64,000 nt of DNA from Wurfbainia villosa (lineage: Eukaryota; Streptophyta; Magnoliopsida; Zingiberales; Zingiberaceae): positions 61,094,325-61,158,324 of the forward strand of contig CM046005.1 in NCBI GenBank assembly GCA_025175895.1. The letters are read 5' to 3'. The notes under the pieces were generated by a model, which was not told where the DNA came from, made no database searches, and saw only the letters and a program-made list of their open reading frames with translations. Positions 1-12,405 of the stretch are shown piece after piece. Within the stretch, counting starts at the first letter, position 1. Every line of letters starts with the position of its first letter. The position numbers and the translations under genes are program-made.

Positions 1-561
1 TGTTCTTGCTTGTCGCTTGTCTACAATTCTCGTTAGTGTAGTGGAATAATAATAATAATACTAACAAGATATACAAATACACACAAGCACACACAATACA
101 CCAAGATATACGTGGTTTGGAATCGAATGGTTCCTACTCCATGGGGTCAGCTCAACGAGCTCTAGTTATGCGCACGACACTAACTAAACTCCTTCTCGAC
201 AACACGTCGGAGGTGGAGAAACCTCGTACAAGCTATTACAACAGTAGTACTAAAGTACAAGCAAGAATACAAATACAATACGAAATACAAGTAAAGAACA
301 CTTTACACAAATCACTTTGAATCACTTGCTTGTTGCTTGCTTTAGACTAGCTTTGAAGGTCTGGAATGCAGCAACAATTCCCCTCCAAAATCACCCTTAA
401 AGTCTTGGCAAAATCCTCCATTTCGAGCTGCATTTATAACCTGCATCGAGCTGATTTTGCGCCTAGCAGTTGACTGCCAAAAGGCCCCAGTCGATTGCTC
501 CTGTAGTCGTTGTCTCACAACGGCTTGATCCACGCTGGACAAGTTTCAACGGATCCTCTAT

Positions 562-705
562 CAGTCGACTGATGATGACCATCAGTCGACTGCTGACCTC
601 GTAGCTGATTTCCCAGTCGGCTAAGGAGCATTCTATGCTCGCGACACTTCCATCAGTCGACTGCCATCCCTCGGCAGTCGACTGCGATCCCTTGGCAGTC
701 GACTG
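562..705. repeat. CAGTCGACTG palindrome cluster in the A1 U3
   Basis: Five exact copies of the 10-base palindrome cagtcgactg start at 562, 583, 653, 675 and 696, with decayed versions on either side. In the element's orientation the cluster is roughly 120-270 bases upstream of the TATA-like site. A regulatory role is inferred from position and repetition only. Confidence 0.85.
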
Positions 706-780
706 TTAGACCACAAAAAGTAGTCTAATACCAGTCGATCCCTAGTCGACTTGGATCAGTCGAACCGACACCTATGCCAG

Positions 781-1118
781 TCGACTACTGTCAGGTAAAC
801 CTCAAACACCAAGTTATTTGAGCATCCGACCGTTGGGTAAACCCTCAAACATAACGTTTGAGCCTCCGACACTCAGTCTTAGCCACTTGGCCAAGTCCAC
901 CTCATCCTCTCATGGAGTTCCCCACCGAAGCTCTCTTCCCTCGGCCTACGTCCCTCGAATGCACCAAGCGAACGACTTCGCAATGTCATCCTTCGCGTCT
1001 CTTTCCCTCAAAGTATGCTTCCTTTGGGCCTCACTCCATTCGCTCCCCGTTCGGCAGTCCCTCGGATGCACCAAGCGCACGACTTCACAATACCATCCTT
1101 CACCGCCTCAAGGACCCC
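781..1118 (-). repeat. Family-B-type block inside the A1 LTR
   Basis: This block has the units ctcaaac...gtttgag...gcatccgac, then a cttggccaagt segment and a ctcggatgcaccaagcgcac segment. The same order occurs in both B1 LTRs (25985-26430 and 37430-37920). The other family-A LTRs have unrelated sequence here. It is best explained by recombination between two LTR families. Confidence 0.75.
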
Positions 1119-1127
1119 GAGCCTAGT

Positions 1128-1335
1128 GAACTTTCCAAGTCCTCAAGACTTCCCACACCAAGCCTCATGCTTGGATTTTTCATGCCAAGCCCCATGCTTG
1201 GACTTTCACCGCCAAGCCCTATGCTTGGACTTATGTGGCCAACCCATGTTGGACTTTCCACACGAAGCCCTATGCTTGGATTTTACCAACACCAAGCCTA
1301 ATGCTTGGACTTTTCACCACCATGGATACACACTT
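1128..1335. repeat. CCAAG...CTTGG tandem array (A1)
   Basis: About seven imperfect units of roughly 30 bases have the core ccaagcccatgcttggac. Each unit contains the inverted pair CCAAG/CTTGG. The same array is present in every family-A LTR. Open frames across it on both strands result from the repeat and are not genes. Confidence 0.85.
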
Positions 1336-1456
1336 CGATTTACGTGGCCAACCCATGTTGGACTTCCCATGACAATCTCATGTCATGCATTTTGTCCAAC
1401 ATCAAAATATAGTTCGAGTCAAACTCGAGTCTTGGGTCGATTGCACCAACAGGCAG

Positions 1457-1724
1457 AAGGCAAAAATAAAAATCGAAGAAAATGCTCGGGCGAACCAGAA
1501 CCAACGAAACAGCTCGGCCATAAAAGAAACGGGTCGGGTTTGGGGGAAAATGGGTAGGGTTTTTTTTTTAAAAAACCCCTATAAGACTAAACCTAGATCC
1601 ACTTAAACCCATTTAAAATTAAGCCAAGTTTAGGTTAGATTAAATCCCTAACCATGCTTTATTTATTTAATTTTTATCAATAATAATATTAGCCCCTTTA
1701 GCCATTTATTTACAGTATTTTACA
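1457..1724 (-). mobile_element. G1 3' LTR remnant
   Basis: The sequence matches 41095-41356 of the G1 5' LTR, including ataagactaaacctagatcc and the terminal tattttaca. Only the first ~270 bases (minus orientation) remain before the A1 LTR. TSD-like ggcag follows A1 at 1452-1456, but its partner lies outside the window. Confidence 0.85.
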
Positions 1725-1740
1725 TTCTCCCCAACTTAAT
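1725..1740 (-). other. G1 polypurine tract
   Basis: Minus-strand attaagttggggagaa lies directly before the LTR start tgtaaaatac. This is the position and composition of the plus-strand primer. Confidence 0.75.
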
Positions 1741-1789
1741 AAAATTTAGTCTCCAAATTTTGTACTTAAATGCGATAATAAATTCAAGA

Positions 1790-2627
1790 AATTTCTTGAA
1801 CTACTACATACCTCAATTGAACAGATGAGGGTACCGAGCTCTGATAGTATCTTCTAGCTCTCATGTAGCCTCCTCATCAGTATGATGTTGCCATCCAACT
1901 TTTACCAGTCGGACAATTTTGTTCCTCAACCGACGTTCCTTGTGACAAAGGATCCGCATTGGAATCTCCTCATATGATGCATTAGGATGAAGTGGGATTG
2001 GTACCTCCTTCAGAACATGATCAACTCATGGTACATATTTCCTCAGCATTGAAATATGAAATACATTATGAACACCCACAAGTGTCGGAGGTAAAGCCAT
2101 CCGGTAAGCTACACCCCCAATCCGCTCTAATATCTCAAATGGACCAATGTAGCATGGAGCTAATTTTCCTTTTAGCCCAAATTGTTTGACTCCTTTTGTA
2201 GGTGAAACACGCAGAAATACATGATCCCCAATTGAGAATTCCAATGGCCTTCACCTCCAGTTTGCGTAACTCTTATGTCGATCCTGAGCCTCTGATAACC
2301 TCTGTCTGATGACCCACACCAACTCTGCATCATGTTGAATACTCTGTGGCCCCAGCAAATGTCGCTCCCCAACCTCCTCCCATAACATGGGAGATCTACA
2401 GGGTCTGCCATATAATGCTTTGAAAGGAGCCATCTAAATGGACGAATGATAACTATTATTGTAGGGAAATTCCACTAAACCAATGTGATCCTCCCAACTG
2501 CCTCCGAAATCCATGACACAAGATCTCAATAGATCCTCCAAGGTCTGAATGGTACACTCAGACTGTCCATCTATCTATGGATGAAATGTTGTACTAAGTC
2601 GAAGCTCTGTGCCCTTGGACTGCTGAA
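1790..2627 (-). pseudogene. G1 integrase C-terminal fragment
   Basis: Frames at 2026-2244 and 2251-2433 give the end of a gypsy integrase: FKALYGRPCRSP, then FSIGDHVFLRVSPTKGV, GPFEILERIG and VHNVFHISMLRKYV. Beyond a stop after RKYVP the same product continues as a chromodomain-like tail with VRLVKVGWQHHTDEEAT and ELEDTIRARYPHLF, with a stop where a tryptophan is usual. The family integrase joins cDNA to chromosomal DNA. This copy is dead: stops, a frameshift near 2245, and T1 inserted at its upstream end. Confidence 0.85.
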
Positions 2628-4854
2628 TGTTGGGTTTCCGGCAACGCGGCGAGTGTGTGTTCGAACATGTTTCGTAAACATGTGCACAACGGAAGGAATA
2701 AAATAATAAATTTAATTTATTAGAACACACACATCACACGCATGCATAGTACAACATGTGTAGACATAACTGTAAATTCAAATTTTGCAATAAAAGGAAA
2801 TTTACACTACGTATACCTGACGTATCACGTGTAGCGGGAAAGGCATCAACCGGAACGATTCTTGCTAGAATCATCTCTATCCGTATCCACGCCGAGTATC
2901 TTCGGGATGACTTCACTAAGTCACGAGCCTCGTCTTCGTATGGGTTACTAGCCTCGTGTTGAAGACGATGTGATCAAGAGAAGATCACGATCCGAATCAA
3001 AATTCGGATCCAAAATGAGTCGTCAAAAACTCGCTTCTCCGGAGAGGAATTCGTCAACCGTTTGACGAATCCTTCGTCCTCCACCTATGAGGATTGTCGA
3101 AGATCAAATCCCCGGCAAGGGAGGCGCAGTCGGAGCTCCAAACGTCGTCCAAACGATGCTCCGACAAGAAGGAAACAAGCTGTCCAGAAAATTGGACAGT
3201 TTTGGTGGAGACCTTGCGCCAGCCAAATAAGGAAAGCAATGTGCTCACCTTGTCGCCGGAGCCAAGGATGATCACCGGAGCTCCTCCGGCAGCAGCTCGA
3301 TGCCGGAAAGTGGAGAAGACGGCAGCAGCTGGTCGCCGATTGGAGGAGTTGGGCGGCAGCAAGGAGTTGGCGTCGACTAGATGGAGAGGAGGGAGAGGTT
3401 GGGCAGCCACAATTAGGTTAGGGCTTTTGATTAGGGCTTAACAAACCCTTAAGCCCTCTTTTATAGAGAACTAATTCTCTTAATGGTTATTAGATCATAA
3501 CCATAAGGCCCGTTAACCCGCTCCATTAATTTAAGTTAAAATAAACCAAACCATAATGATTTATTTTAAGTTAAAACGAACCGAACCAACTTTGGTTCAT
3601 TCGTTTAAAATAAACCAAACCCTTTGGTTTATTCTCCTCCATTGGATTAGAACCAAACCATTTTGGTTCATCCATTATGTATTCATAAGACACGGCCCAT
3701 CCATGCTTCCATTGCGACTGAAACGATTTCATGCTCGCTCCATGTTTGGTCCAACCAAACCCAGTTTCTCTCGGTCAGAGAATCTCATTCTCAAGCTCGT
3801 TTTAAATCCTTCGGATTACGCTCGTTGTGCGTGTGACCAAATAGGTTCTCGGTTTATGTTGGCCATCTATAATTAACCATTAATTATAGAACGATCATGA
3901 GTGGCACCTAGTAGTACATCATGATCCCCAAATAACCGAAAAGATCAACGGTTGATCCATAACTATTTCTGAAACCCTTCAGCAGCTCGAATGAATCGTG
4001 CCCCATTCCCTTCACTCATCTTATACCCACTTGGTTCAGGACATGGTCTATAGTGTCAGTCCCCACTAGGCTGTCTACGTCACACCAAGCCCAAGTATCA
4101 TTTCCTCGTCCTACAGATTCTAGTTACTGCACATGTATCGAAGAGTACCTTACTCTAAACATGTAATGCTTTGGCCAAAGACTTTAGTAACAATCCGACG
4201 AGAGGCCATGGGTATACATCTCCTCGTAAGGAGTGGTAAATCCTTTATAGGCTATTCAAACACCTTCGATCACTTCGACTTATATCCAATCATTCCGAGT
4301 CCACATCTCCTCAAAGATGCTTGCTTAAGATGTCAAAGCATAAGTCTTTATGATCAAGATGACTTGAATACCACAAGTCAAAGGAACATCACACTTAAGC
4401 TACAGTAAGAACTTCATTGACATATCTATATATGCAGAGAACCATATGAAGTCTTACGGTTGGTCCCTCCAATGAACTAGTTACCATAACTAGCATCCAC
4501 GATTAACTCCGGACATCACAATGTCTCCAGCCAGTGAGAATTAGCTGCTTAGATACACCAAGGAGTATACCTCGTTCTAGTCTCGACAGAATTGATGGTG
4601 TCCAAATCCATCAATTCATCGACTAGGGATAATTCTGATACATCATAATTACACATGTAGAGATACTCACTAGTTGTGATCCAATCACAAATTCTCTCAT
4701 GCTGTGAGTCGTATCGCGGACATTCAGTAAATGAGTTTAAGATCCAATCAAATACATGAAACCATGTATACTCAAATAGTGAATTTTCATTTATCATATA
4801 AATGGTTCATACATAAGGCGATTGCCTTAGGACATCTCTCATATATTACTAACA
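2628..4854 (-). mobile_element. T1 3' LTR
   Basis: It is bounded by tgttggg and actaaca and is the same length as the T1 5' LTR. A TATA box, ctataaaag on the minus strand, lies at 3458-3466. Short frames in it recur in all four T-family LTRs and are not genes. Confidence 0.93.
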
Positions 4855-4868
4855 GACTCCCACTTGGC
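4855..4868 (-). other. T1 polypurine tract
   Basis: Minus-strand gccaagtgggagtc abuts the 3' LTR. T2 has the same tract at 10703-10716. Confidence 0.8.
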
Positions 4869-6463
4869 CTAATGCCAATCGCTACGGTATCCAATACCAT
4901 AAGCTGTAACATGACCCTCAAACTTACTTTGAGTTAATGCCTTAGTCAAAGGATCCACTAAGTTCCTTTCAGTGGGGATTTTCTCGATTTGTATTTCTTT
5001 CCTACTGATGATCTCTCTAATAAGATGATAGTGGCGAAGCACATGTTTGGATCGTTGATGAGACCTTGGCTCTTTCGCCTGTGAAATTGCTCCATTGTTG
5101 TCGTAGTAGACCGATATTGCTTCAATAATGGCTGGAATCACACCAAGTTCATAAATGAACTTCTTGATCCAAACCGCTTCCTTTACTGCTTCCGAAGCTG
5201 CAATGTATTCTGTCTCAGTGGTAGAATCCGCTACAGTATCTTGTTTGGAACTTTTCCAACTCACTACGCCCCCATTCAAGGTGAACACATATCCAGACTG
5301 AGACCTGGAATCATCCTTGTCTGTCTGGAAGCTGGCATCCGTATACCCACGCATCACCATGTCCCCTTCTCCATATATTAGGAACACATCCTTAGTTCTT
5401 CTTAAGTACTTAAGGATCGTCTTAACAGCCACCCAATGATCCATTCCTGGATCAGACTGGTATCTGCTCATGACACTTAGAGCATACGATACATCGGGCC
5501 TCGTACATAACATAGCATACATGATAGATCCTATTGCGGATGCATAGGGAATTTTACTCATGCAAATCCTCTCGTCTTCTATGCGTGGACACATAGAATT
5601 CGAAAGGTGTACCCCATACCTGATGGGTAGGAAACCTTTCTTGGATTCCGACATGCTAAACCTCTTTAGCACTCGGTCTATATATGTAGACTACGAAAGA
5701 CCAAGAAACCGTTTCGATCTATCTCTATAGATCTTAATCCCGAGGATGTAGGTTGCTTCTCCCAGGTCTTTCATGGAGAATGTCTTGGATAACCAAATCT
5801 TCACTGACTGTAAGATTGAAACATCGTCTCCTATAAGTAATATGTCATCGACATACAATACTAGGAACACGACTGCACTCCCACTAACCTTCTTGTACAC
5901 ACAAGGTTCGTCTGGATTTTATGAGAAATCAAACTTTTTGATTGTCTCATCAAAACGGATATTCCAGCTCCTGGATGCTTGCTTCAATCCATATATGGAC
6001 CGTCGCAATTTTCATACCTTGATTTTATCAACCGATGTGAAACCCTCAGGCTGTATCATATACACGTCCTCGAGCAGGTTTCCATTAAGGAAAGCTATTT
6101 TCACATCCATTTGGATATCTCATAATCATAATGAGCCGCTATGGCCAGGAGCATCCGAATGGATTTAATCATAGCTACAGGCGAATAGGTTTCGTCATAA
6201 TCAACACCTTGTTTTTGACGATATCCTTTCGCCACCAATCTAGCCTTATAGGTAATCACATTACCATCCATGTCAGTTTTCTTCTTGAAAACCCACTTGC
6301 ACCCTATAGGCTTTATCCCTTCAGGTGGGTCAACCAAGTTCCAAACTTGGTTTTCATACATGGAATCCATTTCCGACTTCATGGCACCAAGCCACTTATC
6401 CCTTTCTGAACTTGTCAGCACTTCTTCATAATTGGTAGGCTCCTCATCATCAATGAGTAACAC
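4869..6463 (-). pseudogene. T1 reverse transcriptase-RNase H
   Basis: The product is the C-terminal half of a copia polyprotein, which copies element RNA to DNA and degrades the RNA strand. The RT N-terminal part (6101-6463) carries CKWVFKKKTDMDG and KARLVAKGYRQKQGVDYDET. The catalytic YVDD box (LYVDDILLIGDD) lies at 5691-5900. RNase H (4869-5672) has GYTDASFQTD, DSTTETEYIAASEA and IPTERNLVDPLTKAL. Lesions are a one-base loss near 6108 relative to T2 and an in-frame TAA at 5919-5921. T2 has the identical stop at 11691-11693. Confidence 0.92.
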
Positions 6464-6628
6464 GTCGTTCGATTCACTTACGAGAAATCCATATCTCTCA
6501 GGAATGTTGCGTGTTCTACCAGATCTACGAAGATGTGGTGCTACAATAGGTCCAGCCGATTGCTCATCACTATGAGTTGTCGGCTGTTGTGCTTCACCAG
6601 ATATCTCTTCAATGTCTATTTGAGTCTC

Positions 6629-7486
6629 TCAAGCCTCCTCAAGCTCGACGACACTCCCACTGTTTTCTTGCAAGAGAAACTCTTTTTCTAAAAACACAGT
6701 GTGCCTTGAAACAAACACCTTTTGTTCCACAGGATGATAGAACTGGTATCCCCTTGTTTCCTTAGGGTATCCAATAAATAGACATTTATCAGACTTAGCA
6801 TCCAATTTTTCTGATATAGTCCGCTTCACATAAGCAGGACAACCCCATATCTTCAAGTAAGATACATGAGGTTTCTTACTATTCCATATCTCATATGGAG
6901 TAGTAGAGACTACCTTAGTTGGCATTCTGTTTAACAAGTAAACAGTTGTCTGAAGTGCATAGCCCCAAAAGGACTTAGGAAGATTCGCATGATTCATTAT
7001 TGACCTGATCATGTCCAACAAGGTCCGGTTACGCCTCTCAGATACACCATTATGCTGTGGTGTATATGACGGAGTCCATTGAGACAATATACCATTGTCT
7101 CTTAGATAATCAAGAAACTCTTAACTTAAGAATTCACCACCTCGATCCGATCGAAGTATTTTAATACTCTTGTCATGTTGTTTCTCTACTTCATTTTTGA
7201 ATTCTTTGAACCTTTTAAAGGCTTTAGACTTGTGTTTCATCAAGAACACATACCCAAACCGTGAGTGATCATCGGTGAAGGTAATGAAGTAGCTATAGCC
7301 TCCTAAAGCTTGAGTTGACATAGGTCCACATACATTAGTATGTATTAGACCTAGCAACTCTCCCACTCGTTCACCTTTTCCTTTAAAAGGTAACTTAGTC
7401 ATCTTGCCTTTTAAGCATGATTCACATGTATCGTATGAATCCAATTCAAACGATTCCAGAATTCCACATCGGTGTAATTCGAACAT
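6629..7486 (-). pseudogene. T1 integrase and GAG-pre-integrase
   Basis: The integrase core has its D,D,E residues in the expected places: FITFTDDHSRFGY, LRSDRGGEF and HNGVSERRNRTLLDM. The zinc-binding GAG-pre-integrase segment at the start of the 7121-7486 frame carries DTCESCLKGKMTKLPF. Two frames (6629-7087, 7121-7486) are separated by a stop near 7120. It is non-functional as it stands but domain-complete. Confidence 0.9.
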
Positions 7487-7519
7487 GCATTTCTTGCTTA
7501 CATGGCCAAGATGACAATG

Positions 7520-7960
7520 TCACATGTAGGAGTCTAATTGATTATCCTTTCGAGCATGCTTGTTGCTCGCTTCGATATTGAAAACATCACTGGATACGTC
7601 CAACATATAAACACCATTGCTTAAAGTTCTAGTCCCATAAAGAACTCTATTCAAAGTTATGTAACAACAATTGTTACTAAAAGTCAAATGGTACCCATTT
7701 CTATTTAAACAAGAAATAGAAATGATGTTCTTTATCAACGAGGGAACATAAAAGCAATTGTCCAGTTCTAAGACAAGTCCTAGAGGGTGTTTCAACAAAT
7801 ACATTCCGATGGCGAGTGCAGCAACCTTTGCTCCATTCCCAACACGTAAATTTGACTCTCCCTTGACAAGTCTTCTTCTATTCCTTAGCCCATGTATGTC
7901 ATTACATATATATGAGCCACACCCAGTATCCAATACCCAAGTGTCTGAGGAAATAGAATA
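7520..7960 (-). pseudogene. T1 retropepsin protease segment
   Basis: A 137-codon frame starts MDTGCGSYICNDIHGLRN, the copia aspartic-protease active-site context (D-T-G), followed by LRVGNGAKVAALAIG. The family protein cleaves Gag-Pol. The frame is continuous but cut off from the downstream integrase frame by a stop near 7519. Confidence 0.88.
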
Positions 7961-8029
7961 ACAATCAATAATGAAGATATATGAAAAAGATGGAGCATCT
8001 TATGCCTTATTCTTCTTCACGGACTCAAG

Positions 8030-8479
8030 ATAAATCTTGCAATTTCTTCGCCAATGGCCCTACTTGCCATAATGATGGCAAGTGCCCTTTTGAGCTGGTT
8101 CTGCCTTTTTAGCCTTTTTCTTCTTCCCCTTTTATTGTTCCTTTGACTCCCTCTTAGAACCTTTCTTCGAGGAATCAACTAACAACACCGTCCCCTGCTC
8201 ATGATTCTCAGAAGGCTCCACAGTCTTCAACATGTTGAGCAGTACCACAGATGAACCTTCTTGCATCTCAGAGGTGAAGAGGAGCTTGGAGACTTCGAAC
8301 CTTTCGAATCTCACTTGCTTATCAAACAACTCATAAAGATGAAGGACTACGATATGAGCATCCATATGCTCATACTGCTTTCGTAGCTTGGGTTCCATCG
8401 CGGCTAGCATGATGCAACTTGTCAGTTCAGAATAAGTCACATGTTTCTGATAGATAAACAATTGGTCCGGAGTTGCATC
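8030..8479 (-). pseudogene. T1 gag, C-terminal part
   Basis: The fragment includes YSELTSCIMLAAMEPKLRKQ and a degenerate zinc knuckle near 8040-8080 with a stop in it and Tyr in place of the second Cys. Gag coats the RNA in virus-like particles. The reading frame is broken at 8479 by T2. The upstream N-terminal part lies beyond T2 at 17850-18004. An apparent 156-codon frame running into 8602 merely reads on into the T2 LTR. Confidence 0.85.
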
Positions 8480-10702
8480 TGTTGGGTTTCCGGCACCGCG
8501 GCGTGTGTGTGTTCGATCATGTTTCGTAAACATGAGCACAGCGGAAGCAATTAAAAATAATAAATCTATATTTATTACAACACACACAACACACGCATGC
8601 ATATTACAACAAGTGTAGACATAACCGTAAATTTAAATTTGCAATAAAAGAAATTTATCTACGTTATACCTTTCGTATGACGTGTAGCGGGAACGACATC
8701 AACCGGAACGATCCTCGTAAAAATCGTCTCTATCCGTATCCACGCCGAGCTCCTCGGGATGACTTCGCTAAGTCACAAGCTTCGTCTTCGTACGGGTTAC
8801 TAGCCTCGTGTTGAAGACGATGTGATCGAGAGATGATCACGATCCAAATCCAAATTCGGATCCTAAAACGAGTTCTCAAAACTCGCTTCTCCGGAGAGGT
8901 ATTCGTCAACCGTTTGACGAATCCTTCGTCCCCCACCTCAGAGGATTACCGGAGATCAAATCCCCGGTAAGTTAGCCGCTGTCGGAGCACTAACCGTCGT
9001 CCAAACGACGCTCCGACAACAAAGAAACAAGCTGTCCAGAAAAACTGGACAGCTTTTGGTGGAGGAATAGAGGCCGGCTAAGGAAAGATGGAAGCTCACC
9101 TTATCACCGAACCCAAAGGAGATCGCCGGAGGGTCGCCGGAGGTTCTCCGGCTGAAGCTTGGACGCCGGCAAAGACTTGGACGGCAGCACACAAGCTGGG
9201 CGGCGGCAGCTTTAGGGTTGGCGCCAATTAACTCCAAGGTGGAGGTGGGCGGCAACTCAAGGGGGCTAGGGTTTTGATTAGTTAGGGTTTAACAATCCCT
9301 TAAGCCCTCTTTTATAGAGAACTAATTCTCTTAATGGTTAATGGATCATATCCATAAAGCCCGTTAACCCGCTCCATTAGGATAAGTTAAAATAAACCAA
9401 ACCATGATGGTTTATTTTAAGTTAAAACGAACCGAACCAACTTTTGGTTCATTCGTTTAAAAATAAACCAAACCCTTTGGTTTATTCTCATCCATTGGGT
9501 TAGAACCAAACCATTTTGGTCCATCCATTATGTCTTCATAAGACACGGCCCATCCACGCTTCCATTGCGACTGAAACAATTTCATGCTCACTTTATGTTT
9601 GGTCCAACCAAACATAGTTTCTCTCGGTCTGAGAATCCCATTCTCAAGCTCGTTTTAAATCCTTTCGATTACACTCGTTGTGCGTGTGACCAAATAGGTT
9701 CTCGGTTTATGTTGGCCATCTATAATTATCCATTAATTATAGAACGATCATAAGTGGCACCTAGTAGTACATCATGATCCCCAATTAACCGAAAAGATCA
9801 ACGGTTGATCCAGAACTATTTCTGAAACCCTTCAGTAGCTCGAATGAATCGTGCCCCATTCCCTTCACTCATCTTATACCCACTTGGTTCAGGACATGGT
9901 CTATTGTGTCCCCCACTAGGTCGACTCACGTCACACCTAGCCCAAGTATCATTTCCTCGTCCTACGGATTCTAGTTACTCCACATGTATCGAAGAGTACC
10001 TTACTCTAAACATGTAATGCTTTGGCCAAAGACTTTAGTAACAATCCGACTAGAGGCCATGGGTATACATCTCCTCGCAAGGAGTGGTGAATCCTTTATA
10101 GGCTATTCAAACACCTTCGATCACTTCGACTTATACCCAATCATCCCGGGTCCACATCTCCTTAGAGATGCTTGCTTAAGATGTCAAAGCATAAGTCTTT
10201 ATGATCAAGATGACTTGAATACGCAAGTCAAAGGAACATCGCACTTAAGCCACAAGAAGAACTTCATTGACATATCTATATATGCAGAGAACCATATGAA
10301 GTCTTACATTTGGTCACTCAATGAACTAGTTACCATAACTAGCATCCACGATTAACTCCAGACATCACAATGTCTCCAGCCAGTGAGAATCAGCTGCTTG
10401 GATACACCAAGGAGTATACCTCGTGCTAGTCTCGACAGAATTGATGGTGTCCAAATCCATCAATTCATTGACTAGGGATAATTCCGATACATCACAATTA
10501 CACATGTAGAGATACTCACTAGTTGTGATCCAATCACAAATTCTCTCATGCTGTGAATCGTATCGTGGACATTCAGTAAATGAGTATAAGATCCAATCAA
10601 ATACATAAAACATGTATACTCAAATAGTGAATCTTCATTTATCATATAAATGGTTCATACATAAGACGATTGCCTTAGGACATCTCTCATATATTACTAA
10701 CA
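8480..10702 (-). mobile_element. T2 3' LTR
   Basis: It is bounded by tgttggg and actaaca and followed by PPT gccaagtgggagtc (minus) at 10703-10716. The TATA box is at 9309-9317 (minus). Confidence 0.93.
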
Positions 10703-10716
10703 GACTCCCACTTGGC

Positions 10717-12236
10717 CTAATGCAAATCGCTACAGTATCCAATACCATAAGCTCGAACATGACCCTCAAACTTATTTTGAGGTAATGCCTTAGTCAAGGG
10801 ATCCGCTAAGTTCCTTTCAGTGGGAATTTTCTGGATTTGTATTTCGTTCCTACTGATGATCTCTCTGATAAGATGATAGCGGCGAAGCACATGTTTGGAT
10901 CATTGATGAGACCAATTCAAGTTCAGAGATGAACTTCTTGATCCAAACCGCTTCCTTTGCTGCTTCCAAAGCTGCAATGTATTCTGCCTTAGTGGCAGAA
11001 TCCGCTATAGTGTCAAGCTTGGAACCTTTCCAACTTATTGTGCCTCCATTCCAGGTGAATACATACCCAGACTAAGACATGGAATCATCCTTGTCTGTCT
11101 GGATCTGGCATCCGTATACCCACGTATCACCATGTACCCTTCTCCATATATTAGGAACGCATCCTTAGTTCTTCTTAAGTACTTAAGGATCGTCTTAACA
11201 GTCACCCAATGATCCATTCCTGGATCAGACTGGTATCTTCTCGTGACACTCAGAGCGTACGATACATCGGCCTTGTACATAACATAGCGTACATGATAGA
11301 TCCTATTGCGGATGCATAGGGAATCTTACTCATGCAAATCCTCTCGTCTTCTATGTGCGGACACATAGACTTCGAAAGGTGTACCCCATTCCTGATGGGT
11401 AAGAAATCTTTCTTGGATTCCGACATGCTAAACCTCTTTAGCACTCGGTCTATATATGTAGATTGCGAAAGACCAAGCAACCGTTTCGATCTATCTCTAT
11501 AGATCTTAATCCCGAGGATGTAGGTTGCTTCTCCCAGGTCTTTCATGGAGAATGTCTTGGATAACCAAACCTTCACTGACTGTAAGATTGAAACATAGTT
11601 TCCTATAAGTAGTATGTCATCGACATACAATACTAGGAACACGATTGCACTCCCACTAACCTTCTTGTACACACAAGGTTCGTCTGGATTTTATGAGAAA
11701 TCAAACCTTTTGATGGTCTCATCAAAACGGATATTCCAGCTCCTGGATGCTTGCTTCAATCCATAAATGGACCGTCGCAATTTGCATACTTTGGTTTTAT
11801 CAACCGATGTGAAACCCTCAGGCTGTATCATATACACGTCCTCGAGCAGGTTTCCATTAAGGAAAGCTGTTTTCACATCCATCTGCCATATCTCATAATC
11901 ATAATGAGCCGCTATGGCCAGGAGCATCCGAATGGATTTAAGCATAGCTACAGGCGAATAGGTTTCGTCATAATCAACACCTTGTTTTTGACGATATCCT
12001 TTCGCCACCAATCTAGCCTTATAGGTAATCACATTACCATCCATGTCGGTTTTCTTCTTGAAAACCCACTTGCACCCTATAGGCTTTATCCCTTCAGGTG
12101 GGTCAACCAAGTTCCAAACTTGGTTTTCATACATGGAATCCATTTCCGACTTCATGGCACCAAGCCACTTATCCCTTTCTGAACTTGTCAACACTTCTTC
12201 ATAACTGGTAGGCTCCTCATCATCAATGAGTAACAC
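10717..12236 (-). pseudogene. T2 reverse transcriptase-RNase H
   Basis: RT is better preserved than in T1: 11691-12236 runs from EPTSYEEVLTSSERDKW through QMDVKTAFLNG and YGLKQASRSWNIRF. An in-frame TAA (11691-11693) then separates it from 11250-11672 with LYVDDILLIGN. RNase H (10717-11280) has lost roughly 80 bases near 10910 relative to T1, removing the stretch containing YYDNNGAISQAKEP, and has frameshifts near 11100 and 11270. Confidence 0.92.
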
Positions 12237-12405
12237 GTCGTTCGATTCGCTTACGAGAAATCCATATCTCTCAGGAATATTGCGTGTTCTACCAGATCTA
12301 CGAAGATGTGGTGTTACAATAGGTCCAAAGATTGCTCATCACTATGAGTTGATGTTGTGCTTCACCAGTATCTCATCAATGTCTATTTGAGTCTCTCGAG
12401 CCTCC

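Larger units (their letters stand above)
1..1451 (-). mobile_element. A1: family-A LTR, truncated by the window edge
   Basis: This is a long terminal repeat of gag-only family A, read on the minus strand. Position 1451 ends in caccaaca, the family's TG terminus on the minus strand. About the last 70 bases of the LTR lie left of position 1, judged from the full-length copies at 27437 and 58660. It holds a TATA-like ttataaa (minus) near 430-440, a CAGTCGACTG palindrome cluster at 562-705 and a tandem block at 1128-1335. Bases 781-1118 do not resemble other family-A LTRs but match the family-B LTR (26000-26430), so it is a mosaic. It interrupts the G1 3' LTR. Whether it is a solo LTR or a 5' LTR cannot be told. 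Confidence 0.85.

Noticed and set aside
562..705. SalI-site-bearing palindromes as cloning or vector artefact
   Set aside because: Copies are embedded at irregular spacing with natural mutational decay in many LTRs; no vector sequence nearby.
1128..1335. CRISPR-like array of regular repeats
   Set aside because: Units are contiguous and imperfect with no unique spacers, in eukaryotic LTR DNA; they are tandem repeats.
4133..4408. 91-codon frame recurring at 9984, 17150 and 20790
   Set aside because: It recurs because the T-family LTR recurs; its end changes between copies by indels, so there is no sign of selection on the product.
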